Assembly (NCBI GenBank): GCA_030674185.1
Contig: CM060314.1
Location: 31,236,615 to 31,300,614 of the forward strand
DNA length: 64,000 nucleotides
Direction of reading: 5' to 3'
Origin: Monoplex corrugatus
Taxonomy: Eukaryota > Mollusca > Gastropoda > Littorinimorpha > Ranellidae
The notes below the pieces were generated by a model. It did not search any database. It was not told the origin of the DNA and was given only the letters and a program-made list of their open reading frames with translations. Both the position numbers and the translations under genes were made by a program. Shown in pieces: positions 44,216-55,087 of this stretch. Positions within the stretch are counted from its first letter, which is position 1. Every line of letters begins with the position of its first letter.

Positions 44216-44218
<3 letters not shown>

Positions 44219-44439
44219 GGGTCGATGTGTGTGTGTATTAAGATGGGGGGAACGAGCTTCGTGAGGGAACATGGAATGGAGGAGGAGGGGTGAGATCATG
44301 AGCTTTAACGTATATAACCTTTCTTTCTTTCTTATTTTTTTTCTTTTTCTTTCTTTTTTGTTGTTGTTTGGGGGTGGAGGATACAGAAAAAAAACACAAA
44401 AGGAGACAGTGCTAAAAGCGATTAACATAAAAAAAGAAC

Positions 44440-44708
44440 ATCAACGAAGAAGATTAAGAAAAGACAACCACCTCTTATAAGGAGATTTTATAAGGCAAGA
44501 GAAATTAGAGCACCTAGTCACAACAGGAATGATGGCAGGAAAAAAAAAGAGCACCTTGTAGACCCAGGGAGAAAATATTGGACGGACATGCGGAGTGGAT
44601 AAAGACAGAGGACGGGAGATGTACTTGCAGCGACAAAAGATATGTCGGTATGGAGGGACATGATCGCCAACGCCATGCGGCAGGGCACATGATGACGATG
44701 ATGATAAG
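44440..44708 (+). pseudogene. LINE-R 3' end, decayed copy
   Basis: AAGATTAAGAAAAGACAACC, TTATAAGGCAAGAGAAATTA, GAGCACCTAGTCACAACAGG, GACCCAGGGAGAAAATATTG and GCCAACGCCATGCGGCAGGG, then CACATGATGACGATGATGAT. It corresponds to the last ~90 codons of the fragment at 30804 with several indels and stops. Confidence 0.8.
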
Positions 44709-44809
44709 TAGAGGATGGGCTGGAGGAACAGAGGTAATGGAGACAGTAAACCGTGCTGTAGTGCAGATGGGTTTTGTGTATCATGTTCTCAGAAGGTGGA
44801 TTTCTCCGA

Positions 44810-45380
44810 TTCGTTCGTTCTTTGATTTAACGTCTTTTCACTATAAGTGATATTAGACGGGGGAGGGGGGGAAGGAATAAATATAATAAAATGTAGAACG
44901 ATAGTTAAGCGGGTTGGATTGGGGCAGAGGGGAGATAGAGTAAAAAGACATAAATAGGTGGGAGAACAAGGAAAATGGAACGAAAACTTAACTCTAACAA
45001 TTAACTTCAACAATATGAAGGGAAATTGTAACACTAATACATAAACCGCATAAAGTTAAAGTAATGCGTTAACAGGACTGTGAACTAATGATTCTGAAAT
45101 TTTAACTAATAAAGATTGATCTGATGTAACTTTTTGGAAATGAGTTTCAGAATACTTTTCTTGAGTAAACATTTTTTGTAAAAAGGAACGTAGCATTTTG
45201 CAGTAGAATAAGCAGTGAAACAGTGTGAACTGTTCGCCGCAAATACACTTGACATTTTTACAATATTTTGTTTTCAACGCGTTTAGCTGAATTCGAAAAC
45301 GAACAGCAACAATCGATCTCAAATGATACATGGAAGAAGACTGCAATTTTTTACATACGTTTTGAACGGTAAGTTTTCTC
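44810..45380 (-). pseudogene. LINE-B 3' end, second copy (ORF2 C-terminus plus 3' UTR)
   Basis: The reverse frame 45346-45056 encodes MYHLRSIVAVRFRIQLNAL, KTKYCKNVKCICGEQFTLFH and a C-terminal LVKISESLVHSPVNALL. It aligns with the last ~90 residues of LINE-B ORF2 (KLDAFKTKYTKNIVCLCGKK). The 3' UTR on the reverse strand ends with TCTAATATCACTTATAGTGA, AAAGACGTTAAATCAAAG and AACG repeats, like LINE-B. It is 5' truncated. Confidence 0.85.
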
Positions 45381-45684
45381 TGATGTCATGTGGGGCGTGC
45401 GTGTTGTCAGTCGTGCTGGGGGACCGGATGCGTTTTCACCTGTGTCCATGGGATCTCTCGTATCATTGCAGATAAAGACAGACCTCACTGCAACGTAGCC
45501 TAGGTTGAATGGAAGTCCTTTCGTCAGCTGTGCTAAGAACTGCCACTCAAGAATCGGTGTGTTCTGTCAAAACCGATGCTGTTTTACATTCCACTTAGTC
45601 CTCCCTCGACTTGGCGCACCCACTGTCCGATGAAAGACCAAACCATCGCACAAAAAACAAAACAGTCACACATTAGATGTGACT
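45381..45684. other. Unassigned sequence
   Basis: No gene recognised. Confidence 0.4.
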
Positions 45685-45876
45685 TAACCCTTTGACTCCT
45701 GCACCCTATCTACCAATTGCAAAAACGTAACCCTTTGACTCCCTCACCCTATCCACCAGCTTTCTGCAGGAAGCTGGTGGATAGGGTGAGGGAGTCAAAG
45801 AGTTACGTTTTTGCTTTGTTAGCATTGTTGACGATGTAGGATGCTGGTAGACAGGATGCATGAGTCAAAGGGTTAA
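45685..45876. repeat. Fold-back satellite S, copy S3 (clear palindrome)
   Basis: AACCCTTTGACTCCCTCACC, CTATCCACCAGCTTTCTGCA then GGAAGCTGGTGGATAGGG, TGAGGGAGTCAAAGAGTTAC: arms of about 38 bases that pair almost perfectly (45727-45806). A half unit precedes it and another monomer follows to 45876. Confidence 0.9.
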
Positions 45877-45976
45877 AGACATTGCCAGCGTGCAGGCTTA
45901 CGGCTTGGTGTGGTTTGGTTCAGGTTTTTACGTCGGCACCACCTCAGGTGATAGCCGACGGGATAACCATCCCAGG

Positions 45977-46350
45977 AAGTGGGGGGGGGGGGGGGGAAGG
46001 GGGGACCTATCTAATCCTATACTGACTCCACCAGAACAACGATGATGTTGAGGGGAAGGGGGAACCTATCTAATCCCATACTGACTCCACCAGAACAACG
46101 ATGATGTTAAGGGGGAAGGGGGAACCTATCTAATCCTATACTGACTCCACCAGAACAACGATGATGTTAAGGGGGAAGGGGGGGACCTATCTAATCCTAT
46201 GCAGACTCCACCAGAACAACGATGATGTTAAGGGGGAAGGGGGAACCTATCTAATCCTATACAGACTCCACCAGAACAACGATGATGTTAAGGGGGAAAG
46301 GGGGAACCTATCTAATCCTATGCAGACTCCACCAGAACAACGTTGATGTT
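45977..46350 (+). repeat. 60-bp tandem array, about 6 units
   Basis: Unit landmarks are GGGGGAAGGGGGAACCTATC, TAATCCTATACTGACTCCAC and CAGAACAACGATGATGTTAA, spaced 60-61 bases. A G-rich opening (45980-45996) precedes it. The 60-bp period keeps a frame open, but the repeated 20-residue translation has no protein character. Confidence 0.95.
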
Positions 46351-46364
46351 AAAACGAGACAGTG

Positions 46365-46487
46365 AGAAGCTTACGGCTCATGCCATGATCATTTTATATC
46401 TTCCCCATCACATGGCATCTGAGGCGTCATTGTATGGGGAAGTCAATCCGAGCGCGGTGACCCTGTCTTAAGTAAATGAAACTGAAT
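46365..46487 (+). repeat. Interspersed repeat D, copy D3
   Basis: GCTCATGCCATGATCATTTT, CATCACATGGCATCTGAGGC, TCCGAGCGCGGTGACC and AAGTAAATGAAACTGAA: a diverged copy of D. Confidence 0.65.
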
Positions 46488-47045
46488 GTTGCTTTTCGTG
46501 TATTTTTCACCTCCCCCTCCATCTCCACCCCTTTTGAGTATAATGATTGCTTCTGATTTATAATTTTCTTTCTCTGTGCGTATACGCGTACCTGCGTGTA
46601 CATGTGTGCATTATTTTGTTTTCTATTTGATAAATGGTGAAATGTACGTGCTTCGTTACAAGAAACATCACAGAGAAATTTATACTTAAAAAATTCTTGG
46701 TTAAAGCGCGTGACCGTAATACTGAGTAGACAATTTTAATTTCGTTTTTTTTAATGGGGACTAATTAAAGTATGTGTGTGTATTGTTATAACCGCCAGAG
46801 AAGGAAAAGCATGGTTGGCTCCATTGGAAAAGTTAAAACAAGAAGAATAAATTGACCTCTTTTGTCTCTTGTTTTTGCGTGTGTTTACTTGTGCAAGGGA
46901 GGCAACCTTACTTTGTCTTGGGACCGTCACAATATACACACACACACTTACTGTAGTACTGTAGTAGACAATACGGTCATTGGCAGGTATTCACTCCTGT
47001 ATTTTGTTTAAAAAAATTAATAAGGAAAACTTCATATGGCTACAC
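46488..47045. other. Unassigned sequence
   Basis: No gene or family recognised. Confidence 0.4.
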
Positions 47046-47057
47046 CGTCAGATCTCT

Positions 47058-47409
47058 CCGTCTTTCTCTCTCTGTCTCTCTCTGTCTCTCTCTGTCTCTC
47101 TCTCTGTCTCTCTGTTTCTGTCTGTCTCTGTCTGTCTGTCTGTCTCTGCATGTCTGTCTGTCTGTCTGTCTATCTCTCGCTTTTTGTCTCGCTGATACAA
47201 TCCTTATCTCTAATATTCCCCATTTCCATCTCTAATCCTCTGCAGTGTGGACTTTTTCCATCTTTCTCACTCAATTTTCGATTACTCTCGTGTGTCTGAC
47301 TGTCTGTATCAGTCTTTGCCAGTCTGTCCTGTCTGTCTGTCTCTGTCTCTCTTTGTCTCTTTCTGTCTCTGTCTGTCTGTCTGTCTGTCTCTGTCTATCT
47401 GTCTGTCTC

Positions 47410-47498
<89 letters not shown>
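47058..47498. repeat. (CTGT)n and (CT)n tracts
   Basis: CT/CTGT-rich at 47058-47185 and 47325-47498, separated by unique sequence. Confidence 0.95.
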
Positions 47499-47849
47499 GC
47501 CGCGCCTGATTTTCGTAGCACAGACTTTATGGCCCTGTTCCACTGTCCGATGTGTCATCTGTTGCCGCACGGTGTTTTCGAGGCCCTTTGGTCAATCGGT
47601 TGTCTCAGCTTTTGCCCAGATTACCTTACCCTCATTTGCGTGTGATGATGAAAGGGTCTGTTACGTACAGTTTCCCACATAGTGGGTTTGTAAATCTTAC
47701 GTCAGTAAAAATTTCTGTTTCAGTCCCAACCCGTGATGTAGAAAATAAATAAGTAAATATATAAATAGGAAAGAAAGGAACAGCTTCAGGTGAAATATCC
47801 AAAATGTTATGATGTGTCATCGTGTCGCAGATGATGATGAAAAATTGAG

Positions 47850-47955
47850 TGGCGCTGCACTTCGGCGACGTGCTCTCAAAGGGAGAGCAACCCGAGTTTC
47901 ACATGGCAAATCCATTGTGACAAAAAGAAATTACTACTACTACTACTACTACTAA
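47850..47955 (+). repeat. Interspersed repeat E, copy E2 with (TAC)n tail
   Basis: GAGTGGCGCTGCACTTCGGC, GACGTGCTCTCAAAGGGAGA, GTTTCACATGGCAAATCCAT and TGTGACAAAAAGAAAT, then TACTACTACTACTAC. A short body with a simple 3' tail is SINE-like. Confidence 0.78.
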
Positions 47956-48002
47956 TCTTCTGTCAACTGCCTACCCGATGCAATCAAGAGAGTATGGGCA
48001 GT

Positions 48003-48640
48003 CATCATCATCATCATTAAGTGCCTTGACACATGGCGTTGGCGATCATGGCCTTCCATTTGTCTCTATCTCTTGTTACCGCAAGCATAATTATCTTCCA
48101 CCTTCTATGTCTTCAGCCACTCTGCAAGTCCGTCCAATATTTTTTCCCTGAGTCTACCTGGTGCTGTCTTTCCCTCCAGGTTTCCTGTTGTGACCAGGTG
48201 CTCCAAATCCCCCTTCCTCATAAAATGGCCTATAAATGTTGCCTGTCTTTTCCTAATCTTCCTTACGAATGATCATCTTGTGTCTGCCTCCATAAAGACT
48301 GTCTCGTTTGTTTTCTTTGCTGTCCATGGAACTCAACATTATTCTTAGAAACCCCATCTCGGCTGCCTCAGTCTTGTTCTGGCTTTGCTTGTTGACTGTC
48401 CACGCCTCACAACCGTATAACATTATCGGTTGTTTATAACATTCCAGAACTCTCTTCCTGATGTTAATTGATAGGCATTTGTTTGTGAAAATGCAGGCAT
48501 TTGTTTGTGAAAATGCTTTTCAACTTCTTGAATCTGTTTGGGCTTGGCCAATTCTGCTGGCTATTTCTGATGTGCATCTGCCGTCTGGTGAAATGATCGT
48601 TCCCAGATATTTAAACTTATCAACCTGGGCAGTATCATTA
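48003..48640 (-). pseudogene. LINE-R 3' end, copy on reverse strand
   Basis: CATCATCATCATTAAGTGCC followed by TTGACACATGGCGTTGGCGA is the reverse of the ORF end plus tail. Further in are complements of the LEGK, EAEMGFLRI and ECYKQPIML-like segments and the CTGGTGAAATGATCGTTCCC block at 48600, matching the copy at 51178. Several indels and stops are present. Confidence 0.82.
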
Positions 48641-48964
48641 TAAAAAGACAATGAGCTGGATTAAGCTCATCATCCGAAGAGAGCGAGGTAGTATTGCACG
48701 GACTGCCCTTCATTGGACATCAGACGACAGATTTAACAAAAAACAAAAAAAACAAAACTGGCAATGAACAAGAAAAGCAGAGTTCAATGCCCTGAAATAC
48801 GCCTGGTGTACTCGTCTGAGAGGCTGGCCCAGAATAGACAGAACTGGAGAACCCGTGTTGCTGCCCTATCTAACAGTGGTATAATATACAGTAAGCAAGT
48901 AAGAAAGGTTAGATTTCAAGCTTTTTTTTTTTTTATAAAAGTATTTGTGTGATTCTGTCATCTG
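48641..48964. other. Unassigned sequence
   Basis: No gene recognised. There is a T-run at 48921-48934. Confidence 0.4.
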
Positions 48965-49396
48965 TCACTCTCTTTGTTTCTTCCTCCTTTGCTTTCTGTC
49001 ATTTCTTCCTATCATTTTCTGCCTGCTCGTCCATTCACCTGTATGTGATCGATCAAGTCTTACGTACACTCACTTAGGATTGATAATTGGGTCATTGTAT
49101 TAAGTACATTTTTGGCTCTAGGGAAATGAGATAGGAAGCAATTTTAGGTAACTTAGGCCCGTTTTCATATATGTTTTATTACTGTCCTTAGTTATTTTTT
49201 CTAAATTAATTTTGCAATAAAGTGGACGGAGTGGTCAACGCCGGGGGCATGTCCTTAGATTATGTGCGCGAATGCAATTATATCTGTACTAAATTTTCTT
49301 TTCCTTTCATCCTGTTGAGGTATTGTGACTTTTGAAACGGTCATAGCCCTGATATGGCTCTACGCAGTTGGCTGGGCTTTAAACAAAAAAATAACA
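48965..49396 (+). mobile_element. Family B copy B17 (5' truncated)
   Basis: CACTCTCTTTGTTTCTTCCT, TTTTTGGCTCTAGGGAAATG, TGCGCGAATGCAATTATATC, ATAGCCCTGATATGGCTCTA, CGCAGTTGGCTGGGC and TTTAAACAAAAAAATAAC. Confidence 0.83.
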
Positions 49397-49563
49397 CTTA
49401 CTGCTGACAAGGTCTTGGTGTCCAACTTAGCAATCATCTACAGATGCTGTAAGCTTATGGAAAAGACGAACACATCTAGCATGCGCGTATTCCAAGAGGG
49501 AGTATAACTGCCTTAATGGCGAGGTGAAAACAAAAAGAACAAATAACAACACACAAAAAAGTG

Positions 49564-49566
<3 letters not shown>

Positions 49567-49643
<77 letters not shown>

Positions 49644-49655
49644 GGGGGGGGGGGG
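49567..49655. repeat. (TA)n microsatellite and G-run
   Basis: About 72 bases of TA at 49567-49638, followed by about 14 G at 49643-49656. Confidence 0.95.
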
Positions 49656-50090
49656 GAAACGAAAAAAAAAATGAAGAAAACTCGGTCGTACAAGTAAAAA
49701 GCCCACGTATGTATTTGAGTACAGACGATACTTGTAGTCTACAATCAGTGGAGGGGTGGGGTAGGGGGGCGCGCGGGGGTGGGGGGGGGGGGCAGTGCAC
49801 GAAGTCAGACGCAACAGACCTTGTCAGAGAAAGAAGCCCACAAGGAGAACGTGATTGATAATCTTGCTACTAAAATAGACAGGTCCAACCGCAACAGACC
49901 CCCTTTCCCTCTCGCCATAAGCTGGGATAAGCTGACTCTCATGGGCCGACAGAAGGAGTCTGCAATGTTCGGTTCTTTTGCGCTTGTTTAGCGACGGCTG
50001 TTGTGTTCATTACGCCCCTCTGCGTCCCTGCAGATAAGCTTCATCTTGTGGGACAAGATTAAAGGGTCTGTTGCGTGTGGGACCACGCAC
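49640..50090. other. Unassigned sequence with G-runs and scattered GCAACAGACC motifs
   Basis: G-rich at 49752-49793. CGCAACAGACC at 49810-49820 and 49890-49900 pairs with GGTCTGTTGCG at 50065-50075. No coding frame. Confidence 0.5.
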
Positions 50091-50094
50091 TGCC

Positions 50095-50345
50095 ATGTTT
50101 TGGACTTCTAGCGCTTTCGGTCCCTCGCCCTGTCCACCAGCTTCTCCCGTTATCAACCATGATGACAAATGAAAAGCTTAACCCCTTGAATTCCTCGTCC
50201 AGTTCATCAGCATCTTGCATTCAAGCATGATAGCAAACTGAAAATGTAACTATTTCGCTTCCTCACACTGTCTACCAGCTTCATGCATCATTAGCCGTGA
50301 CAGCAAGGCAAAAACCCTTCTATTCCTTAACATATCCACCAGCTT
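50095..50345 (-). repeat. Satellite S, diverged monomers S4
   Basis: TCCCTCGCCCTGTCCACCAG, CATGATGACAAATGAAAAGC, TTAACCCCTTGAATTCCTCG and GTGACAGCAAGGCAAAAACC: about three reverse-oriented monomers of ~70-80 bases. Confidence 0.7.
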
Positions 50346-50355
50346 TTTTTCCCCA

Positions 50356-50915
50356 GTGGGGATGCCAGGGGCTCTTTCGATATGAATAGTATCCACACCT
50401 TCTGGAAATTATGTTATTTCCCCTTTTCCGTCATTCTCTTTGTTTCTTCATTGTTGTTCCTTTGATTTCGGTCATTTCTTCCTATCAATTTCTGCCTTGC
50501 TGGTCCATTCACCTGTACGTTTTTGATGAAGTCTTGCATACTTTCTTTTAGGATTGATAATCGGGTATATGTATAAAGTGCATCTTTGGCTGTAGCGAAG
50601 TGAGATATGCGGAAGCAATTTTAGTTAATTTATGCCTGTTTTTATGTGTTTTAGTGTCCTTGTTTGTGTTTCAATTCGCATTCGGGTATGTTTTTAAAAT
50701 CGTTTGTGCAATGAATTGGAGAGGTCAACGCCAGGAGCATCTCCAAAAGGTTATGTGGGCGAATGCAGTGATCTGTGTTCTCAATTTTCTTCTTTTGTTT
50801 GTTTGGTCTTTTTTTTAGTGTTGAAGTATTGTGTATGTTTTGAAGCGGTTATAGCCCTGGTATGGCTCTACGCTGTCGGCTGGGCTTTAAACAAAAATAA
50901 AAATAACAATAACCA
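50356..50915 (+). mobile_element. Family B copy B18 (full length)
   Basis: GTGGGGATGCCAGGGGCTCT, TTCGATATGAATAGTATCCA at the start. ATAGCCCTGGTATGGCTCTA, CGCTGTCGGCTGGGC and TTTAAACAAAAATAAAAATA at the end. Confidence 0.85.
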
Positions 50916-50989
50916 GCTTTTTACGTCATCAACCATGTGAGGAAAGCAAACACTTAATCCTGCAAAACAAACAAACAAAAACAAAAACA

Positions 50990-51175
50990 AAAAAAACTTG
51001 ACCCTTTCACTTCCACGTTTTATCTACCTATTTCCTGTATTATTAGTCATGATAGCAAAGTAAGCACATAACCATTTCACTTTATCCCTATGTCCAGGTA
51101 GCTGAGAGATAAGGGTGAGTGAGTCCAAAGGGTTAATTATGAAGCTGGTGAGTAGGGTGATGGAGTCGAAGTGTT
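50990..51175. repeat. Satellite S, diverged fold-back copy S5
   Basis: GACCCTTTCACTTCCACGTT, TCATGATAGCAAAGTAAGCA, then GAGTGAGTCCAAAGGGTTAA and GAAGCTGGTGAGTAGGGTGA: reverse then forward monomers. Confidence 0.65.
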
Positions 51176-51177
51176 CA

Positions 51178-51810
51178 TCAATCATCATTATCATCATCAT
51201 CAGGTGCCTTGCTGCATGGCGTTGGTGATTGTGGACTTCCATTTGTCTCTCTTCTTACTTGTTGCCTCAAGCATCTCTTCCACCCTCCTTGTCTTCAGCC
51301 ACTCTGCAAGTCCGTCTAGTATCTTCTCCCTAGGTCTACCCTGCCTTTTTCTAATCTTCCTAATGAATGAATTCTTGTGTCTGCCTCCATCAAGACTGTC
51401 TCGTTCGTTTTCTTTGCTGTCCATGGAACTCTCAACATCCTTCTTAGAAACCACATCTCTGCTGCCTCAATCTTGTTCTGGCTTTGCTTGTTGACTGTCC
51501 ACGCCTCGCAACCGTACAACAGTATTGGTTCTATATAACATTCCAGAACTCTCTTCCTGATGTTAATTGATAGGCATTTGCTGGTAAGAATGCTTTTCAT
51601 CTTCTTGAATGCTGTTTTGGCTAGGCCGATTCTGCTGGCTATTTCTGATGTGCTTCTGCCGTCTGGTGAAATGATCGTTCCCAGGTATTTAAACTTATCA
51701 ACCTATCTCAAGGTTGTGCCGTTTGCTGTTATTTTGCACGAGGGGATTTCATGTTTTTTACTGATCACCATGACTTCAGTCTTCCTGCTGTTAAGTTCCA
51801 TCAGTTTCAT
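51178..51810 (-). pseudogene. LINE-R 3' end, copy on reverse strand
   Basis: The reverse frames 51600-51316 and 51454-51200 encode MKSILTSKCLSINIRKRVLE, CYIEPILLYGCEAWTVNK, KIEAAEMWFLRRMLRVPWTA and, after a deletion, GRPREKILDGLAEWLKTRR and ITNAMQQGT with its stop. A (GAT)n tail is at 51178-51200 in reverse. It extends further 5' than the copy at 30804 (complement of GAAATGATCGTTCCCAGGTA and CTTCAGTCTTCCTGCTGTTA). Confidence 0.85.
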
Positions 51811-52250
51811 CAGTCACATAACTTTTTTTCATTGTGAACTCTGAGCTGAGCTGAGTGTTTCATGTTCAGTTCCTAATATGCCTTGCAAGGAAACAAAACA
51901 GAGGCGAGATGACATGAAGATAGAGAATGACAGAAAGAGGAAGAATGAAAGACCAAGAAAGGAGGTGTGTGTGGGAGGGGGAGGAGGGCAGGTTGAGGAG
52001 CAGGACAAACGGGTAGAAATACTAGCAGATACTGAAAATCATGAGAATATAATTAGAAGAAAAATGCAAATACTGATCCATTTTGAAATTGTCAAGCCAT
52101 TCAAAAATTCTTTCTAAAATCTTGATTTTGTATTTCCTGAGGTGACATTAACCTTAAATAAAAACATATGATAAAATAAGAAATGACATGTGGTGAGGAC
52201 GGTAATAGTCGGTCACAAAAAGGAAAGGAAGAAAAAAGTCACCCCTCCCC
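51811..52250. other. Unassigned purine-rich sequence
   Basis: No domain recognised. There is a short GTGTGTGTGGGAGGGGGAGG stretch near 51965. Confidence 0.4.
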
Positions 52251-52251
52251 C

Positions 52252-52254
<3 letters not shown>

Positions 52255-52331
<77 letters not shown>

Positions 52332-52332
52332 A
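52255..52332. repeat. (AC)n microsatellite
   Basis: About 76 bases of AC. Confidence 0.95.
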
Positions 52333-52654
52333 CACACAACTTTGACAGACCACTGAACTGCTGAGACGTATTTCAATTTTCCCCCAGTCTATCCTAAGAG
52401 CAGATAGTGCACAATCGAGCAAGCCGAATACGGTAGGAGTTGAAAAGTGACAGTGAGAAGTTGCAGTGGTTTGAAAACAGCATAAAATCCCCTTGTATTA
52501 TACACAGATCACAGAGCAAATAACAAAGAGCAATCATCGTAGACACTGTCTAGAGTTTGCATTGCTCTCGAGCTGCCTGGGAAGGGAGCAGTTAGTTTTG
52601 GTATTATTAGCAGGCGATGAGGTAAAGAGAAGGAAAATGAGTTTGCTGCACAAC

Positions 52655-53155
52655 CTCTGTCTCTCTCTCTCTCTCCCTCTCTCCCCTCTCTCTCTTCCTC
52701 CTCTCTCTTCCTGCATATTCTCTCTCTCTCTTTCTCATTGTCTCTTTCTCCTTTCTCTCTCTCTCTCTCGTTCTCTCTCCCTATCTTACCGCTGTCTCAT
52801 CTTTCTTTTATTCTTCTTATCTTGCTCTCTCTGTGTGTCTCTTTCTCGCTCGCTCGCTCACTCGCTCACTCGCTCGTTCTCTTTCTCTCTGTCTCTCTCT
52901 TTCTCTCTCTGTCTCAGTCTCTCTCTCTCTCTCTCATCCTCCCCCGCGTTTCTCTCTCTCTCCCGTTTCTCTCTGTCCCTCTTTTCTCTCTGTCCCTTCC
53001 TCTTCTCTCTCGTTCTCTCTCCCTTTCTCTCTCTCTCTCTGTCTCCTTCTTTCATTGTCTCTGCCTTCCCGTCTCTCCACCTGTCTCTCTCTCCCTCTGC
53101 CCTCTCTCTTCCTCTGCCCTCTCTCTCCTCTGCCCCTCTCTCTTCATCTCGTCCT

Positions 53156-53220
<65 letters not shown>

Positions 53221-53251
53221 GCTCACATACACTCACTCACTCACACATACA

Positions 53252-53296
<45 letters not shown>
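52655..53296. repeat. (CT)n-rich tract then (AC)n
   Basis: Pyrimidine-rich CT repeats at about 52655-53155 with TCGC and CTCC variants, then AC tracts at 53160-53218 and 53248-53296. Confidence 0.95.
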
Positions 53297-53297
<1 letters not shown>

Positions 53298-53476
53298 CCT
53301 CGAAAATGTGCACGGTGGACACACCGTAAAACAAACACACATTGACATGGGCGTTGTCAAGTGATGGGAAGTACAAATTCCCTTTACAGTCGTTGCAAAT
53401 TTACTTGTACTTTCGTGATGGAAGCGGAGGAGGATGAGAAGGGGAAGGAAGGTAACGATTATAATGACAAAGATGG

Positions 53477-53481
53477 AGAGA

Positions 53482-53557
<76 letters not shown>

Positions 53558-53645
53558 ACGAGCGAGCTCAGAATTCAGAGAAAATGTTTATTGTACATCG
53601 GCCTTAGGCCACAACACATGTAGAGAGAGGAGAGAGAGAGAGAGT
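53477..53645. repeat. (GA)n microsatellite
   Basis: GA at about 53477-53556 with AAAG interruptions, and a short GA tract at 53622-53644. Confidence 0.95.
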
Positions 53646-54100
53646 AATCGCTTTGTGTAACCTTCCCCAAATCAACACAAATAACAAACACGATTAAATT
53701 GCAAAAGGGGCAAAAAAAACCCTCGCAGACCTTGGAGGGGAAAGTCCCGCAAATCTCAAATATACACAGCAGGGAAACTGGCGTCCATCAAAAGTCCATA
53801 GAGCCGTGATGAGCACTGGGAACACTTCTGTATAAAAGACCCCCCTAATTCTCGTTTGACCGAAAACCAGGCTAAAATCAATGGACGCCGGCCCCCCCCC
53901 CCCTCCACCCAACGATCGATTTTAATCACTGGCGAAGTCCTGAGATAAAACTCTATAATGTTAACGGGTGCAAATTCTTTTCTGTTGATGAATGAATATA
54001 AATATGGCAGAGAAGTTGCAGTGAGATAAGAAACGGAATAATAGAGCGCAAATTAAAGTGTGATAAAGCAATGATGTATACTGTCTTTGTGTGGTGGGTA
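53646..54100. other. Unassigned sequence
   Basis: A C-run at 53893-53902. No gene. Confidence 0.4.
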
Positions 54101-54114
54101 TGTGACACACTGTA

Positions 54115-54240
54115 TTCATATTCATATTAATATTCACAAATTCATTTCTTTTGTCATGGGTTTACCATGTGAAATTCGGGCTGCTGTCCCTTTGAGAGCT
54201 TGTCGCCGCAGTTCAGTGCTTCCATTTTTTTTTTTTCACA
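54115..54240 (-). repeat. Interspersed repeat E, copy E3 with AATATG tail
   Basis: ATTCATATTCATATTAATAT (tail), then TTCTTTTGTCATGGGTTTAC, CATGTGAAATTCGGGCTGCT and GAGAGCTTGTCGCCGCAGTT: reverse orientation of the family E body. Confidence 0.78.
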
Positions 54241-54357
54241 GTGAGCGAATTTCCAGGTGTGGAGAGTACCGTAACAACATACCCTCCAAACAACAGTACC
54301 CGTGACCTTCACACACGTAAGACCTCAAGCTGAATTTTCCTCAAGCATGGAGGCATG

Positions 54358-54554
54358 GCGGGAAAGCTGGAGGGAAAGAGAGCACCAGTTAGACCCAGGG
54401 AGAAGATACTAGACGGACTTACAGAGTGGCTGAAGACAAAGAGGGTGAAAGAGATCCTTGAGGCAACAAGAGATACATGTACAGACAGATGGAAGTCCGT
54501 GACCGCCAACGCCATGCGGCAAGGCACCTGATAATGATGATGATGATGATGATG
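54358..54554 (+). pseudogene. LINE-R 3' end, short insertion with 11-bp TSD
   Basis: CGGGAAAGCTGGAGGGAAAG, AGCACCAGTTAGACCCAGGG, GAGTGGCTGAAGACAAAGAG and GCCAACGCCATGCGGCAAGG, then CACCTGATAATGATGATGAT. The last ~60 codons of LINE-R plus tail. Flanked by ATGGAGGCATG at 54347-54357 and again at 54555-54565, an exact target-site duplication. Confidence 0.88.
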
Positions 54555-54584
54555 ATGGAGGCATGAAGGGTCACAGAGTCTGGG

Positions 54585-54722
54585 ATGATTTTCACCATGC
54601 TAGGGATTCTATGACTTTTCGCGCCCTGATCTCGTGCTGACCAGTAAAATCATCTTGATCATGAGGATGATAAAATATTCTGTATGATGTTCTGTCTAGG
54701 ATTGCGTTGAAGTGCCAGGCCT
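54585..54722 (+). repeat. Duplicated segment H, copy 1
   Basis: TTTTCACCATGCTAGGGATT, CTATGACTTTTCGCGCCCTG, ATCTCGTGCTGACC, TCATGAGGATGATAAAATAT and GTCTAGGATTGCGTTGAAGT match 55188-55320. Confidence 0.8.
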
Positions 54723-54900
54723 CAAGAGTGACAGAATGGTCTAGACGTTCGCCTGCTAATAACTTAACTCGAGGTTCCAGGATTCGTTACCCGTTGAAAC
54801 CTCGACTTTTCTCCTCAGTTTGACCGGAAAATCAAACTGAACGTCTAGTCCTTTGACTAAAGGTAAAGATCTCACGGCAGTTGAAAAGAAGGACATTCGT
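54722..54900 (+). mobile_element. Possible tRNA-derived SINE head, copy T4
   Basis: GTGACAGAATGGTCTAGACG (A-box-like) and AGGTTCCAGGATTCGTTACC (B-box-like) are 30-40 bases apart. The body differs from the other T copies, so this may be another SINE type. Confidence 0.45.
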
Positions 54901-54905
54901 CTCTC

Positions 54906-54949
<44 letters not shown>

Positions 54950-54965
54950 TCTCTCTCTCTCTCTC
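54900..54965. repeat. (CT)n microsatellite
   Basis: CT with one CTGT interruption and one CTCC, about 65 bases. Confidence 0.95.
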
Positions 54966-55087
54966 ATTCGTCCGACTGCCCCGGCATAAAGGATAGGGAA
55001 GGATAGGTTGATTTCCCAGATTCCTCCCCTTGAAGGCAAGTTGGCCTTCTTACCTTTCTGAACTCTTTAAATTAAAAAAAAAAAAAA

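Noticed and set aside
46161..46346. Protein with 20-residue repeats over the 60-bp array
   Set aside because: The open frame follows only from the 60-bp period. The G-run start and lack of any context for a gene argue against coding.
49804..50081. Small MITE bounded by CGCAACAGACC / GGTCTGTTGCG
   Set aside because: The inverted match is only 11 bases, a third copy lies inside, and no target-site duplication is visible.
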